NCBI GenBank assembly: GCA_027669155.1
Contig: JAQEDR010000011.1
Span: forward strand, 1-64,000
DNA length: 64,000 nt
From: Peptoniphilaceae bacterium AM52-5BH
GTDB lineage: Bacteria > Bacillota > Clostridia > Tissierellales > Peptoniphilaceae
Reading direction: 5' to 3'
Below, one piece after another: positions 53,145 through 62,162 of the stretch; position 1 is the first letter of the stretch, and each line of letters opens with the position of its first letter. The translations under genes and the position numbers were made by a program. The notes beneath the pieces are model-generated. The model was not told where the DNA came from and searched no databases. It saw nothing but the letters and a program-made list of their open reading frames with translations.

Positions 53145-54293
53145 ATGAAAACGCAAAATAGTGAGAGAGTTCACATAGGAATATTCGGTAGGACCAATGC
53201 CGGAAAGTCCACCCTCTTAAATTATATGACAGGGACTGATACTGCGATAGTATCGGAAGTTGCTGGAACTACTACAGATCCAGTAAGAAAGGCCATGGAG
53301 ATAACGGACTTTGGCCCAGTCCTTTTCATAGATACGGCTGGAGTCTTTGATAAAAGTACGCTTGGTAGTAAGAGAATTGCCAAAAGTCTAGCTATAATAG
53401 ACAAGTGCGATATCTTTATCTACTGCTTAAGTCTTGATGAAGATTTTGAAATCTTAAATGAAATAAAAAAGAAAAACAAACCAATAATCTATGTTGCGGG
53501 CAAGCAAGATAGGGCTGAAGGGGCTAAGATTTGCGAAAAATACCAGGCCCTCTCCCCTATCCCAATCGATGTGAGAAATAAGGACGATAGGCTAAAGATC
53601 TTCGCCAAGATAAAAAATCTTTACAAAAAAGAAGACCTAACAATCACCAGAAATCTCGTTAGGGCCGGTGATATAGTTCTTCTAGTAATCCCTCAGGATA
53701 AGGCAGCCCCAAAGGGAAGGCTTATCAAGCCTCAAGTAATGACTATAAGAGAGCTTATAGATAAGAAGGCTACATCCATAGCTTGCGACCTTGATAGCCT
53801 AGAAAATACCCTAAAGGCCCTAAAGGATAAACCAGACCTTGTAATCTGCGACTCCCAAGTCTTTAAGGAAACGAAGGATATCTTAGAAGAGGGGACGAGA
53901 CTAACTAGCTTTTCTATTCTTTTTTCCGCCTTTAAGGGAGACTTAGCCTATTTCATAGATTCTGTAAAAAGACTTGATAATCCTTTAGAAAGAATACTAA
54001 TATCAGAAGCTTGCACCCATCCACCAATCGATGAGGATATTGGAACAGTCAAGATTCCAAAGTTGTTAAAGAAAAAATATCCAAAACTCGAAATAGAATT
54101 TAACAGAGGCGATGACCCTATCGACTATGATAGATATGATCTAATTATATCTTGCGGAGCATGTATGTTTAATAGGACTACCATGCTAAGCAAGGTAGAT
54201 GAGGCGAAGAAAAGAAATATTCCCATGACCAACTACGGCATAACGATAGCCTATCTTAAGGGAATACTCGAAGACGTATCTTTGCCAGACTAA
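53145..54293 (+). CDS. hydF: [FeFe]-hydrogenase maturation GTPase HydF
   Basis: A 382-residue scaffold GTPase. P-loop GRTNAGKST (about 15-23), G2/G3 GTTTDPVRK and DTAG; C-terminal cluster ligands in EACTHPP and SCGACMFN match the HydF pattern. It assembles the 2Fe subcluster and gives it to HydA. One base separates it from hydG; no strong binding site of its own, so translational coupling is likely. The shared terminator with hydE follows. Confidence 0.95.
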   Translation: MKTQNSERVHIGIFGRTNAGKSTLLNYMTGTDTAIVSEVAGTTTDPVRKAMEITDFGPVLFIDTAGVFDKSTLGSKRIAKSLAIIDKCDIFIYCLSLDEDFEILNEIKKKNKPIIYVAGKQDRAEGAKICEKYQALSPIPIDVRNKDDRLKIFAKIKNLYKKEDLTITRNLVRAGDIVLLVIPQDKAAPKGRLIKPQVMTIRELIDKKATSIACDLDSLENTLKALKDKPDLVICDSQVFKETKDILEEGTRLTSFSILFSAFKGDLAYFIDSVKRLDNPLERILISEACTHPPIDEDIGTVKIPKLLKKKYPKLEIEFNRGDDPIDYDRYDLIISCGACMFNRTTMLSKVDEAKKRNIPMTNYGITIAYLKGILEDVSLPD

Positions 54294-54297
54294 AATA

Positions 54298-54339
54298 GAC
54301 CTAAAAGCTTTTACTTATACTTAAGGCTTTTAGGTCTTT
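54298..54339. terminator. Bidirectional terminator between hydF and hydE
   Basis: Eleven-base stem GACCTAAAAGC/GCTTTTAGGTC (54298-54336) with Ts after it. Confidence 0.8.
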
Positions 54340-54341
54340 TC

Positions 54342-55385
54342 TTATGAGTATTTTCTTGTTTTCTTATCGTAAGTTATGACATCTCCCCTGTCGGTTACGA
54401 TTTCGTATCCTGCATTTTTTATCCTAAGTTCAAGGCATGACCTGCATTCTGCCGCCTCATCTCCTGTACAAATCTTATTATCATAGAGTGAGTATTTCTC
54501 CCTCACCATGGTTGGCGAAAGATTTGGCATGAGGACATTAGCTCCTGCTTGAAGGCCTCTTTCTCTACCCAAGGGATTAATTGTTCCTAGGGCGGTTGTA
54601 GCTGGTATTAGGGCATAAGGAAAGAGAATTCTAAGGATTGATACAAGTCTTAGGGTCATCTCAAATGATCCATTAGGAAAGTTCCTGAAGGGCGTATCAT
54701 GCTGGGTCATGTAAGGGCCTATTCCAATCATAGCAGGCTCTAGCTCTTCTAGGAATCTCAAGTCCTTTATTATATCTTCTGTCTTTTGATAGGGAGAGCC
54801 CACCATAAAGCCTCCACCGACTTGAAATCCGATTTCCTTTAAGTCCCTCAGGGCTTGTCTTCTTCTTTCAAAGCTCATTGTTTCTGGGTGAAGCTTTGAG
54901 TAATGATCCTTATCAGAAGTCTCTTGCCTTAGAAGATATCTGTCAGCTCCCGCCTCAAATAATCTCTTGTAGGAATCATAAGATCTTTCACCCAAAGATA
55001 GGGTAATAGCCACATCGTCGTGGAGATTTTTGATTTTTTTCACTATATCGACGAACATATCATCTGTGAAATGTCCATCCTCTCCACCTTGGAGGACAAA
55101 AGTCCTGTAGCCAAGCTTATAGCCAAGGTCCGCACAAGCGAGAATGTCTTCCTCGCTAAGCCTATATCTTTCAACCTTGTCATTGGACTTTCTTATCCCA
55201 CAATAGTAGCAGTCGTTCTTGCATATATTGGAAAACTCTATCAGACCTCTGACAAAGACCTTATTTCCATAGATTTCTCTTCTAATAGCATCTGCCTTCT
55301 TGTTAAGATCTTCTGTGAGGGATTCATCTTCTATCCATCTTTTTAGAGTATCGTCGTCATAGTATTTAGTATTCTTAAGTTCCAT
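54342..55385 (-). CDS. hydE: [FeFe]-hydrogenase maturase HydE
   Basis: A 347-residue radical SAM enzyme: CKNDCYYC (C55, C59, C62), RYRLSEEDILACADLGY, LQGGEDGHFTDD, and GFMVGSPYQKTEDI are HydE marks. A C-terminal pair C..CRSC near 320 may bind a second cluster. It helps build the dithiolate bridge of the H-cluster. Convergent to hydGF, and it starts seven bases after a small Cys-rich gene, so those two share an operon. Confidence 0.95.
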   Translation of the reverse strand: MELKNTKYYDDDTLKRWIEDESLTEDLNKKADAIRREIYGNKVFVRGLIEFSNICKNDCYYCGIRKSNDKVERYRLSEEDILACADLGYKLGYRTFVLQGGEDGHFTDDMFVDIVKKIKNLHDDVAITLSLGERSYDSYKRLFEAGADRYLLRQETSDKDHYSKLHPETMSFERRRQALRDLKEIGFQVGGGFMVGSPYQKTEDIIKDLRFLEELEPAMIGIGPYMTQHDTPFRNFPNGSFEMTLRLVSILRILFPYALIPATTALGTINPLGRERGLQAGANVLMPNLSPTMVREKYSLYDNKICTGDEAAECRSCLELRIKNAGYEIVTDRGDVITYDKKTRKYS

Positions 55386-55391
55386 AAAGAT

Positions 55392-55670
55392 TTACTTACT
55401 CTTCTTTTTCTTTTTATCTTTTTTCTTGTCTTTTTTCTTTTTCTTGGATTCATTTGCCTTGATAGCCTTTTTTGTGACTTTTTTCATAAATTCATCAGAG
55501 TCTTTAACCTTGACAAATTTTGACTTAATCTCTCCAAATGAAGAATCGGTTTGCCCCTTCTTGCAATGGCCGATGCAGCCTGTCTTTAATTTGAAGCCGT
55601 ATTCATCGCTTAGTTTTTCCAGTTTATCTATATCAACGTTTGAACATTTTTTGCATACTTTTACTTTCAT
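55392..55670 (-). CDS. Small thioredoxin-like Cys protein with Lys-rich tail
   Basis: A 92-residue protein. The first 60 residues have CKKC (C6, C9) and GCIGHC (C32, C36), a spacing like that of thioredoxin-fold [2Fe-2S] or DUF1450-type proteins. Residues 66-92 are nearly all Lys with Asp and Ser, giving a strongly basic tail. AGGAG precedes the ATG. In an operon with hydE, so a cluster carrier or electron donor for hydrogenase maturation is possible, though unproven. Confidence 0.65.
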   Translation of the reverse strand: MKVKVCKKCSNVDIDKLEKLSDEYGFKLKTGCIGHCKKGQTDSSFGEIKSKFVKVKDSDEFMKKVTKKAIKANESKKKKKDKKKDKKKKKSK

Positions 55671-55681
55671 AAAAACTCCTA

Positions 55682-55724
55682 TAAAAAAATTAGGAGACTT
55701 TTGCGAGATTGCAACAGCCTCCTT
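55682..55724 (-). terminator. Terminator of the ctpA-mgtE operon
   Basis: Imperfect stem AGGAG..CTCCT with TTGC/GCAA at its top and AATTTTTTT after it on the minus strand. Confidence 0.6.
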
Positions 55725-55817
55725 GGGTTTGGTAAAATAAATTCACTAATAATATACTGCTGTTACTTAGTTTTGCAAACGAGATTTAGCTTGTATATTC
55801 TTTAAATTTTAATAATC

Positions 55818-56432
55818 CTAGTCCCTAAAAAGCTTGTAGGGAAACTTGGATTTTTTCACTCTTATAAGATAATCTTCTATGTCCCCCTTAAGTTTAGGAA
55901 GGAAGTATTCTTCTAATTCATAATATCTTTCCCTAAAGACCTCTGGGTAGGACTCATCTAAGTGAAGATCCATCCCTTTTTCAAGTCCAAGGAAGGTCTC
56001 ATCAAATATCATATAAAGATATTGGACTAGATAGTCGTAGTATGTGTACTCGTTCCTATATAAGAAATTTCCTATAAATTCTTTCTCTTTGGAATCTAGG
56101 TCATAAATATCCTTGTAAAGTTCTAGGTCCTTTAAAGGAAAGCTTTGGCTTATGGCAATTTTTGCAGGAAAAAAATAAGAATCCGCCCTAAGAATCCTAA
56201 AGCCTTCTAGAAACTCGTTTTTACGAGCAGAAGACTTCCCAATCTGGGCAAGAGATGCAGAAGCCAGGGCTATATCTGGATCAAGCCCCAAGTCTTTAGC
56301 CATCTTCTCTGCAGTTTTCCCACAAAGCCAGGATTTTATAATCCACCTATCAGACTTATCCTTAAAGGCTTTTTCTAAATAATCTATTATCTTATCCTTG
56401 TTGGGAATATTCCCAAATCTTTCTTTATACAT
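55818..56432 (-). CDS. HD-domain-like protein with lost catalytic residues
   Basis: A 204-residue helical protein. CGKTAEKMAKDLGLDPDIAL then SASLAQIGKSS (about 43-74) follow the HD-domain plan (H..VA..LG.D...A..AALLHDIGK), but the H and HD residues are replaced (CGK, AQ). So it is probably a non-catalytic HD relative. Its start overlaps the thioesterase stop by eight bases. Last gene of the ctpA-mgtE operon. Function unknown. Confidence 0.5.
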   Translation of the reverse strand: MYKERFGNIPNKDKIIDYLEKAFKDKSDRWIIKSWLCGKTAEKMAKDLGLDPDIALASASLAQIGKSSARKNEFLEGFRILRADSYFFPAKIAISQSFPLKDLELYKDIYDLDSKEKEFIGNFLYRNEYTYYDYLVQYLYMIFDETFLGLEKGMDLHLDESYPEVFRERYYELEEYFLPKLKGDIEDYLIRVKKSKFPYKLFRD

Positions 56433-57120
56433 CTAATCTTATCTTTCCGTAAGCATAAGTCTTAGAAGACCCATCTTCTAGGGCAAAGGAAAACTCATCT
56501 CCAATCTTTTCCCCTAAGGACCTTACGCTTTCCTTATTTCTAATTTCATTTCTGTAAACTAATTTGATATAAGCTATGTCTTTGGCAAAAATATCTGAAA
56601 GTTCATTGATATAGTCGAAGTAGACTGCATTGTTTACATGGAAATTCGTATCTATATCTGCCTTTCTAATATAAATCTCTCCTATTGGGTCAAGATCTTT
56701 TTCTAATTTAACATCTTTGGACGAAAATACTTCTTCTTCTCTGCCATAAGCCTTTACTAAATCATCAAGGATTTTGACTGGGCGAAGTCTTTCTATGTCC
56801 ATCAATAAGAAAACTGCCTTGGCCACTACAAGGATTTCTCCATTTTTTTCTACTATAAAATCCCTATAGGCATAGAACCTGTCCATATGGGTGGGTATGG
56901 TTGTAATTTCTATCTCATCATCAAGCTTTGCGTGTCCTTTGATATCTATCTCCCATGAATAGGCAATCCACCTGTATCGATCCATGTCAATATCCTTTTC
57001 GACAAATGATGCTTGTTCGAAACTAACATCAAACATCAAAGCCGCAAGATTTCTCATGGTTAAATAACCATATCTGTCACAAAACAAATGTCCTATAGAA
57101 TATTTTTTCTTATACTTCAT
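56425..57120 (-). CDS. Acyl-ACP thioesterase
   Basis: A 231-residue hot-dog-fold thioesterase of the FatA/FatB-like bacterial group: two hot-dog halves, with WIAYSWEIDIKGHAKLDDEI in the first and NVNNAVYF-like DTNFHVNNAVYFDYINEL in the second carrying the catalytic Asn/His (DxNxHVNN). It frees fatty acids from acyl carrier protein, which may adjust membrane lipids. In an operon with mgtE. Confidence 0.88.
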   Translation of the reverse strand: MKYKKKYSIGHLFCDRYGYLTMRNLAALMFDVSFEQASFVEKDIDMDRYRWIAYSWEIDIKGHAKLDDEIEITTIPTHMDRFYAYRDFIVEKNGEILVVAKAVFLLMDIERLRPVKILDDLVKAYGREEEVFSSKDVKLEKDLDPIGEIYIRKADIDTNFHVNNAVYFDYINELSDIFAKDIAYIKLVYRNEIRNKESVRSLGEKIGDEFSFALEDGSSKTYAYGKIRLDV

Positions 57121-57128
57121 AATTTCCC

Positions 57129-58499
57129 CTACAGAGGCGCTACGTCCATAAACATTTGAGCTATGTTAAAGTAAACTATAAGGCCCAGGGAGTCCACAAT
57201 AGTTGTGATAAGGGGACTTGCCATTATAGCTGGATCTGCTCCAAGCCTTTTGGCAACTATAGGAAGGAGAGATCCTACGACTTTGGCAGTAACAACTATA
57301 AAGAAAAGCGTAACTGCAACCATAAGGGCAATCTCTAAGCCTACCTTATCAAATAAATAGCATTTGAAAAATCCTACTACTGACAAAAATAAGCCACATA
57401 CCATCCCAATCCTACATTCCTTCCAAACGACCTTGGCCCAATCTGATAGTTCAATGTCCTTTGTGGCCATGGCGCGGATTACAAGGGTTGAGGTCTGACT
57501 TCCTGCATTTCCTCCAGAGTCTGTTAGCATTGGTATAAACATGTTAAGGGCAATTATGGATTGGATAACCGCCTCGTAGCTTTTTAGTATGGTTGAGGTA
57601 AAAGCAGATGAAATCATTAGAAACATCAGCCAAGGAATCCTGTTTTTGGCAAGGTCCCAGACGCTCATCTTGCTATATTCTTCCTCTTCTGGTGTGGTAG
57701 CGGCCATGATTTGGAAGTCCTCTGTAGCTTCTTGCTCGATTATCCACATGATATCGTCTACTGTGATAATTCCTACAAGCCTATCTTCCTTATCTACTAC
57801 TGGTAGGGCGGTGAAGCCGTATTTCTGGAAGGTCCTTGCTACATCTTCTTGGTCCTCGTCTGTCCTAACAGTGATTACATCCTCATAGAGCAGGGTTGAT
57901 ATTAGGGTATCTCCATCACTTGTGACGAGATTTCTCAAGGACACATAGCCCAAGAGCTTTTTGGTAGAATCTGTAACATAGCAAGTGTAGACTGTAACCT
58001 TGTTATTGCCAATCCTTTTTATAGTCCTTAGGGCTTCTTCTACAGTCATTCCTATTTTAAGCTCTACAAATTCTGGAGTCATCAGACTTGCTGCAGAGTC
58101 TTCTGGAAACTTAAGATATTGGTTTACTTTCTTTCTCTTTTCTGTATCAGTATTTCTTAAAATCTTCTGAACGACAGAAGCTGGCATCTCTTCCAGGGTA
58201 TCGATCATATCGTCAAAATCTAGTTGGTCTAAAAGCGAATGAAACTCGGTATCGTTTAGACCCTTTTTAATCTTATCCTTATCCTCTGGGTCAAGTTCTG
58301 CAAAAACTTCTATTGCATCATCCTTTTTGAGGAGCCTAAAGACAATTAGGGCATCTTCTGCGCTTAGGGTCGATATAAATTCTTCTATATCGACTGGGTT
58401 AGTCCTTCTCAAAAGCTTGGAAAGATTGGTTCCGTCACGTTTTTCTAGAAGCGAATTTAATTCTTCTACTCTTTTTGAATAATCACCATAATTTTGCAT
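57129..58499 (-). CDS. mgtE: Magnesium transporter MgtE
   Basis: A 456-residue MgtE: N-terminal helical superfamily domain (about 1-130), two CBS domains (about 135-255) with SAASLMTPEFVEL and LVGIITVDDIMWII, a plug helix, then five helices with the pore signature LTDSGGNAGSQTSTL. Imports Mg2+, gated by cytosolic Mg2+. The ATG directly abuts the ctpA stop; no magnesium riboswitch lies between. Confidence 0.94.
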   Translation of the reverse strand: MQNYGDYSKRVEELNSLLEKRDGTNLSKLLRRTNPVDIEEFISTLSAEDALIVFRLLKKDDAIEVFAELDPEDKDKIKKGLNDTEFHSLLDQLDFDDMIDTLEEMPASVVQKILRNTDTEKRKKVNQYLKFPEDSAASLMTPEFVELKIGMTVEEALRTIKRIGNNKVTVYTCYVTDSTKKLLGYVSLRNLVTSDGDTLISTLLYEDVITVRTDEDQEDVARTFQKYGFTALPVVDKEDRLVGIITVDDIMWIIEQEATEDFQIMAATTPEEEEYSKMSVWDLAKNRIPWLMFLMISSAFTSTILKSYEAVIQSIIALNMFIPMLTDSGGNAGSQTSTLVIRAMATKDIELSDWAKVVWKECRIGMVCGLFLSVVGFFKCYLFDKVGLEIALMVAVTLFFIVVTAKVVGSLLPIVAKRLGADPAIMASPLITTIVDSLGLIVYFNIAQMFMDVAPL

Positions 58500-59705
58500 C
58501 TATTCACCCATTTGATCTAAGAGAACTTGGAGGGCCTTTTTGAATTGATCATCCTTTGAGAGGTTCTCTTTTGATATCTCAAGGCCTTCTTCACTATTTT
58601 CTACTTCGATATCTGGCTCTACACCGACCTTGTTGATCTTGTCTCCTGATGGTGTGTGGTATTCACTGATTGTAATCTTGGCACCTGATCCATCTTCTAG
58701 TGGGAAAAGTTTTTGTACAATTCCTTTACCGAAAGTCTTCTTGCCGATAATCTTAGCCCTATCTCTGTCTTTAAGCGCTCCAGATAAGATCTCGCTTGCT
58801 GAGGCAGAGTTTTCATTTACTAGGACTGTCATTGGTATATCGTCTTTTTCTTCGTCACTTTCTTCTGTAATTACTTCTCCGTTTTTATCTTCTGTCGTAA
58901 CTATAACTCCCTTATCTAGGAACTTATCAGCTATGTCAAGGCAAACATCTAGAGAGCCACCAGGATTATTCCTAAGGTCTAGGACAAGCCCTTCCATTCC
59001 AGCTTCCTTTAGCTTCTTGTAAGAATCCTCGAAGTCTTCACCTGTTACATCGTCGAAAGATTTGATATGGATATATCCAATTTTCTTATCTCTTATCCCC
59101 AATAGACTTTCATCAATTGTATCGACTTTGACATCACGCCTTGCTACATCCATGTCTATATCTTCAAAGTTCTTGCCGTCTTCCTTCATTCTTCTGACAG
59201 TGATTTTAACATTGGTATCTTCCTCACCCTTCATAATAGCGACAGCTTCTTCCATCTGGTCTGCGGAATATTCCTTGCCTTCTACCTTTATTATATAATC
59301 GCCTTCCTTAAGGCCTGCCTCAGAAGCAGGAGATCCGTCGAAGACTTGAACAACTTTGATAAAGCCTTCCTTGCTCGCTTGAACCAAAACTCCAATTCCC
59401 TTATATCTTCCATCGAGAGTTTCCATTAGCTTGGAAAATTCATCCTTGCTGTAGTACTGGGTGTAAGGATCGCCAAGATTAGCAAACATACCCTTAAGAG
59501 ATCCTTCATAGAGATCTTCTTCCTCATAATCAAAGAGGAAGTTCTTATCAATTAAGCTCTTTAGCATATGCATATCTTCGATATGCGCTTGGTCTTCACT
59601 CTTATTTGTAGCGCTTGAATCACGATTTAGGCCAACAACATAGCCTGTAAAACCAACTCCTGCCGTTAGAACAAGAGCTAATATAATTTTTCCAATTTTT
59701 TTCAT
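58500..59705 (-). CDS. ctpA: C-terminal processing protease (S41)
   Basis: A 401-residue S41 protease, anchored by an N-terminal helix (KKIGKIILALVLTAGVGFTG). PDZ domain at about 95-180 (GFIKVVQVFDGSPASEAGL), protease domain with the catalytic Ser in NENSASASEILSGAL and Lys in KTFGKGIVQ, then ISEYHTPSG. It degrades or processes exported proteins. Start moved from 59756 to ATG 59705, preceded by GGAGG, which gives a proper signal/anchor. First gene of the operon. Confidence 0.92.
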   Translation of the reverse strand: MKKIGKIILALVLTAGVGFTGYVVGLNRDSSATNKSEDQAHIEDMHMLKSLIDKNFLFDYEEEDLYEGSLKGMFANLGDPYTQYYSKDEFSKLMETLDGRYKGIGVLVQASKEGFIKVVQVFDGSPASEAGLKEGDYIIKVEGKEYSADQMEEAVAIMKGEEDTNVKITVRRMKEDGKNFEDIDMDVARRDVKVDTIDESLLGIRDKKIGYIHIKSFDDVTGEDFEDSYKKLKEAGMEGLVLDLRNNPGGSLDVCLDIADKFLDKGVIVTTEDKNGEVITEESDEEKDDIPMTVLVNENSASASEILSGALKDRDRAKIIGKKTFGKGIVQKLFPLEDGSGAKITISEYHTPSGDKINKVGVEPDIEVENSEEGLEISKENLSKDDQFKKALQVLLDQMGE

Positions 59706-59802
59706 ATAGCCTCCATTTATATAGTATACTATATCACAAAACGGGTAAGAATACATATAAGAAGAAAAATAAAATGAATTGTCGGCAAAGATTAGAGAAA
59801 TG

Positions 59803-59831
59803 CTGAAAGCTTAACGGCTCTATGGTATAAT
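59803..59831 (+). promoter_or_regulatory. Promoter of the secreted FIVAR-like pair
   Basis: CTGAAA (59803-59808), 17-base spacer and perfect TATAAT (59826-59831), 33 bases before the start. Confidence 0.6.
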
Positions 59832-59863
59832 AAAGAAAAGCAAAACTAGAAAAAGGAGTTTTT

Positions 59864-60895
59864 ATGAAAAAGAATAATCTTAAAAGGGGAATACTAGCAA
59901 TAGCACTTGCTACAAGTTTCGTTCTAGGAAGCGGACAAAGCTTAACAAATGTACATGCAGCTAACGAAGTTAGCCAAGAGAAAAGCGCAAAGGAAATGTA
60001 CGAAGATTCTTTTAAACAATTAAAGGATACTTACAATTCTTACCTTAACTTATATGATGACTACACTTATATAAATTCAACATCTTATCCAAAGGCTTCT
60101 TTTGATGGAATAATGACAAAGACTAAAGCTTACCTAGAAGAAGAGAAAGTTTTAACTAGTGATGAAGAATACAAACTAGAAGCAGAAACAGCTATGTCTC
60201 AATTGTCCCTACTAAATGAAGCAAAAGATAAGCTAGACGGAGAAAGTGTTGATACAGAAACCCTAGCCAAATTATTGATGGAATCTCAAGATTTCGTGAG
60301 AAATGATTCCAATTATAAAAATGCTCCAAAAGATAAAAAGGACCTTTATGATCTTGCAATCACAAATGGTTACCTAGTTTTCAATAAAGGATCTAATAAA
60401 TTATCTGAAGGTGAATATGAAAAGGCAGTGGCAGATATAAGAGAAGCAAGAGAAGCTATAATCAGAGCTGTCAAGGAAAATGCTGCAAAAGAAGAATTAG
60501 GCACAAAAATTAAAGAAACAGAAGAAATTGTTAAAAACAAGGACAAATACACCGAAAATACCTACAAGATGTTTGACCTTGCTCTAACAAGCGCAAAATC
60601 AATAGAAAACAATCCTAATTCTAAGCTTGAAGAATATGAAGAAAGCATAAAAAGTTTAAAGGAAGCTACAGAAGGTCTTGAACTAAAAGAAGATGCTGAT
60701 AAAATCAAAAAAGCCCTAAAAGAGTTAAAGGCAGCTAAAGAAGAGCATGAAATAACAGTTAAGGCTTGCAAGATGCTCTTAAACTACCCAGCCATAGAGA
60801 AGAATAACGGCGATAGAATCAGAGCTTACCTCGAAAAATCTGCTAAGGTAATTGAGAGAGCTAACAAAATCTTAGAACATTACGGAATGAATTAA
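59864..60895 (+). CDS. Secreted FIVAR-like repeat protein
   Basis: A 343-residue secreted helical protein: signal peptide about 1-32 (ending VHAA), helical bundle (about 40-150), two FIVAR-like repeats with LYDLAITNGYLVFN...GEYEKAVADIREA (about 165-205) and YKMFDLALTSAKSIEN...EEYEESIKSLKEA (about 230-270), and a C-terminal domain (about 285-343) with EHEITVKACKMLLNYPAI and a conserved RA..I. No LPxTG motif, so it is released or held non-covalently. FIVAR repeats occur in sugar- and fibronectin-binding adhesins. AAAGGAG before the ATG. Co-transcribed with its shorter paralog. Confidence 0.8.
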   Translation: MKKNNLKRGILAIALATSFVLGSGQSLTNVHAANEVSQEKSAKEMYEDSFKQLKDTYNSYLNLYDDYTYINSTSYPKASFDGIMTKTKAYLEEEKVLTSDEEYKLEAETAMSQLSLLNEAKDKLDGESVDTETLAKLLMESQDFVRNDSNYKNAPKDKKDLYDLAITNGYLVFNKGSNKLSEGEYEKAVADIREAREAIIRAVKENAAKEELGTKIKETEEIVKNKDKYTENTYKMFDLALTSAKSIENNPNSKLEEYEESIKSLKEATEGLELKEDADKIKKALKELKAAKEEHEITVKACKMLLNYPAIEKNNGDRIRAYLEKSAKVIERANKILEHYGMN

Positions 60896-60914
60896 ATAAG
60901 AAAAAGGAGTAAAA

Positions 60915-61448
60915 ATGCTTAAGAAAAAACTACTAGCCCTAATATTTACAATAAACTTTGCTTTTCTAGCAATAGCACCTGGTTTTCAAACTATATCTCC
61001 AGTTAGCATAAGTTATGCAGCTGAAGACGAAATAGCAACTCAAAGAGAACAATTACAACTTGGAGTTAACGATAGCGAAAATATTTTCGCATCTAGAGCA
61101 TATGGACTAATAAATAAAGAAAGTCTAAAGGCAGAATATAATGGGGCCTTAGAATATGCTAAGTCAGTCCTTAATAACAAAGACGCAAGCTATGAAGAGC
61201 TTAGAAATGCGACAATAGGACTTAATGAGGCTAAGAATAATATAAAAGAATATGGTAAGAAAATACTTGCAGTCCAAAAATTAAAAGATACTGTTGATGA
61301 GCACAAGCTTACTATAAAATCAATTAAGTTTATAATGAGTGAATATCCAGCTATAGCTCGTGCAATGGGTGAAAGAGCAAACGACCTCATAAGAAGAAGT
61401 AATGAAGTTATAGCAAGAGCAGAAAGAATAATAAGCCAATTTGAATAA
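60915..61448 (+). CDS. Secreted FIVAR-like protein, short paralog
   Basis: A 177-residue secreted protein: signal peptide about 1-36, one FIVAR-like repeat (about 50-112, ending ELRNATIGLNEAKNNI) and the same C-terminal domain as its neighbour (about 118-177), with DEHKLTIKSIKFIMSEYPAI and IARAERI. AAAGGAG before the ATG; starts 20 bases after the previous gene. The shared domain suggests joint work at the cell surface. Function unknown. Confidence 0.78.
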   Translation: MLKKKLLALIFTINFAFLAIAPGFQTISPVSISYAAEDEIATQREQLQLGVNDSENIFASRAYGLINKESLKAEYNGALEYAKSVLNNKDASYEELRNATIGLNEAKNNIKEYGKKILAVQKLKDTVDEHKLTIKSIKFIMSEYPAIARAMGERANDLIRRSNEVIARAERIISQFE

Positions 61449-61461
61449 GTTTTATAAGCAA

Positions 61462-61490
61462 GATCGGCCAAACTGGCCGGTTTTTCTTTT
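61462..61490 (+). terminator. Terminator of the FIVAR-like pair
   Basis: Stem CGGCC/GGCCG (61465-61479) with AAACT loop, followed by a T-rich run. Confidence 0.8.
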
Positions 61491-61561
61491 TATACTTGCA
61501 TTAAGTTATCTTTCTGGTTAAATATATAAGCAATTTACTTAATGAAGATAAAGGGGGATTT

Positions 61562-62119
61562 TTGGATACAGCATCATTATTGATCTTGTCAGTGGGCCTT
61601 GCCATGGATGCTTTTGCCGCAAGCATCTGCAAGGGTTTATCTGAGAAGACACATTCTATTAAAAACAGTTTGTCAGTTGGTTTTTGTTTTGGATTTTTCC
61701 AAGCCTTTATGCCAGTTATTGGCTTCTTGTTAGGAAGAAGATTTGCAGGAGCTATCAAGGCAATTGATCATTGGATAGCATTTTTCTTGCTTTTAATCTT
61801 AGGCCTTGAGATGATAAAAGAATCGAGAAATGCCTATTGTGAAGTTAACCGTGGCTTTGACTTCTTATCCCTATCAAAGATGGGAGTTGCTACCTCTATC
61901 GATGCTCTAGCAGTAGGAGTGGGACTTGCCTTTTTAAATATAGATATAGTAAAATCAGCATCTACAATAGGAATCGTAACTGCCCTTCTTTCGGTAGTTG
62001 GCTTTAAGATTGGGTCAAAACTCGGCATGAAGAGTAAGCAAATAGCAGAGCTTACAGGAGGAATAATCCTCATAGGTCTTGGAGTGAAAATTTTAATAGA
62101 GCACTTATTTTTACAATAA
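61562..62119 (+). CDS. mntP: Manganese efflux pump MntP
   Basis: A 185-residue six-helix exporter: LSVGLAMDAFAASICKGL near 6-23 and VATSIDALAVGVGLAFL near 104-120 are the two Asp-containing repeats of the family. Protects against excess Mn2+. TTG start with GGGGG before it. No yybP-ykoY Mn riboswitch was found in the 113-base gap upstream. Confidence 0.92.
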   Translation: MDTASLLILSVGLAMDAFAASICKGLSEKTHSIKNSLSVGFCFGFFQAFMPVIGFLLGRRFAGAIKAIDHWIAFFLLLILGLEMIKESRNAYCEVNRGFDFLSLSKMGVATSIDALAVGVGLAFLNIDIVKSASTIGIVTALLSVVGFKIGSKLGMKSKQIAELTGGIILIGLGVKILIEHLFLQ

Positions 62120-62129
62120 TATCAACTAG

Positions 62130-62156
62130 AAAACTCCCCGACTAAGGGGAGTTTTA
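62130..62156. terminator. Bidirectional terminator between mntP and uraA
   Basis: Ten-base perfect stem AAAACTCCCC/GGGGAGTTTT with six-base loop. Confidence 0.88.
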
Positions 62157-62162
62157 TTTTGT

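Noticed and set aside
61449..61561. yybP-ykoY manganese riboswitch before mntP
   Set aside because: The gap is only 113 bases, partly taken by a terminator, and shows none of the expected conserved loops.
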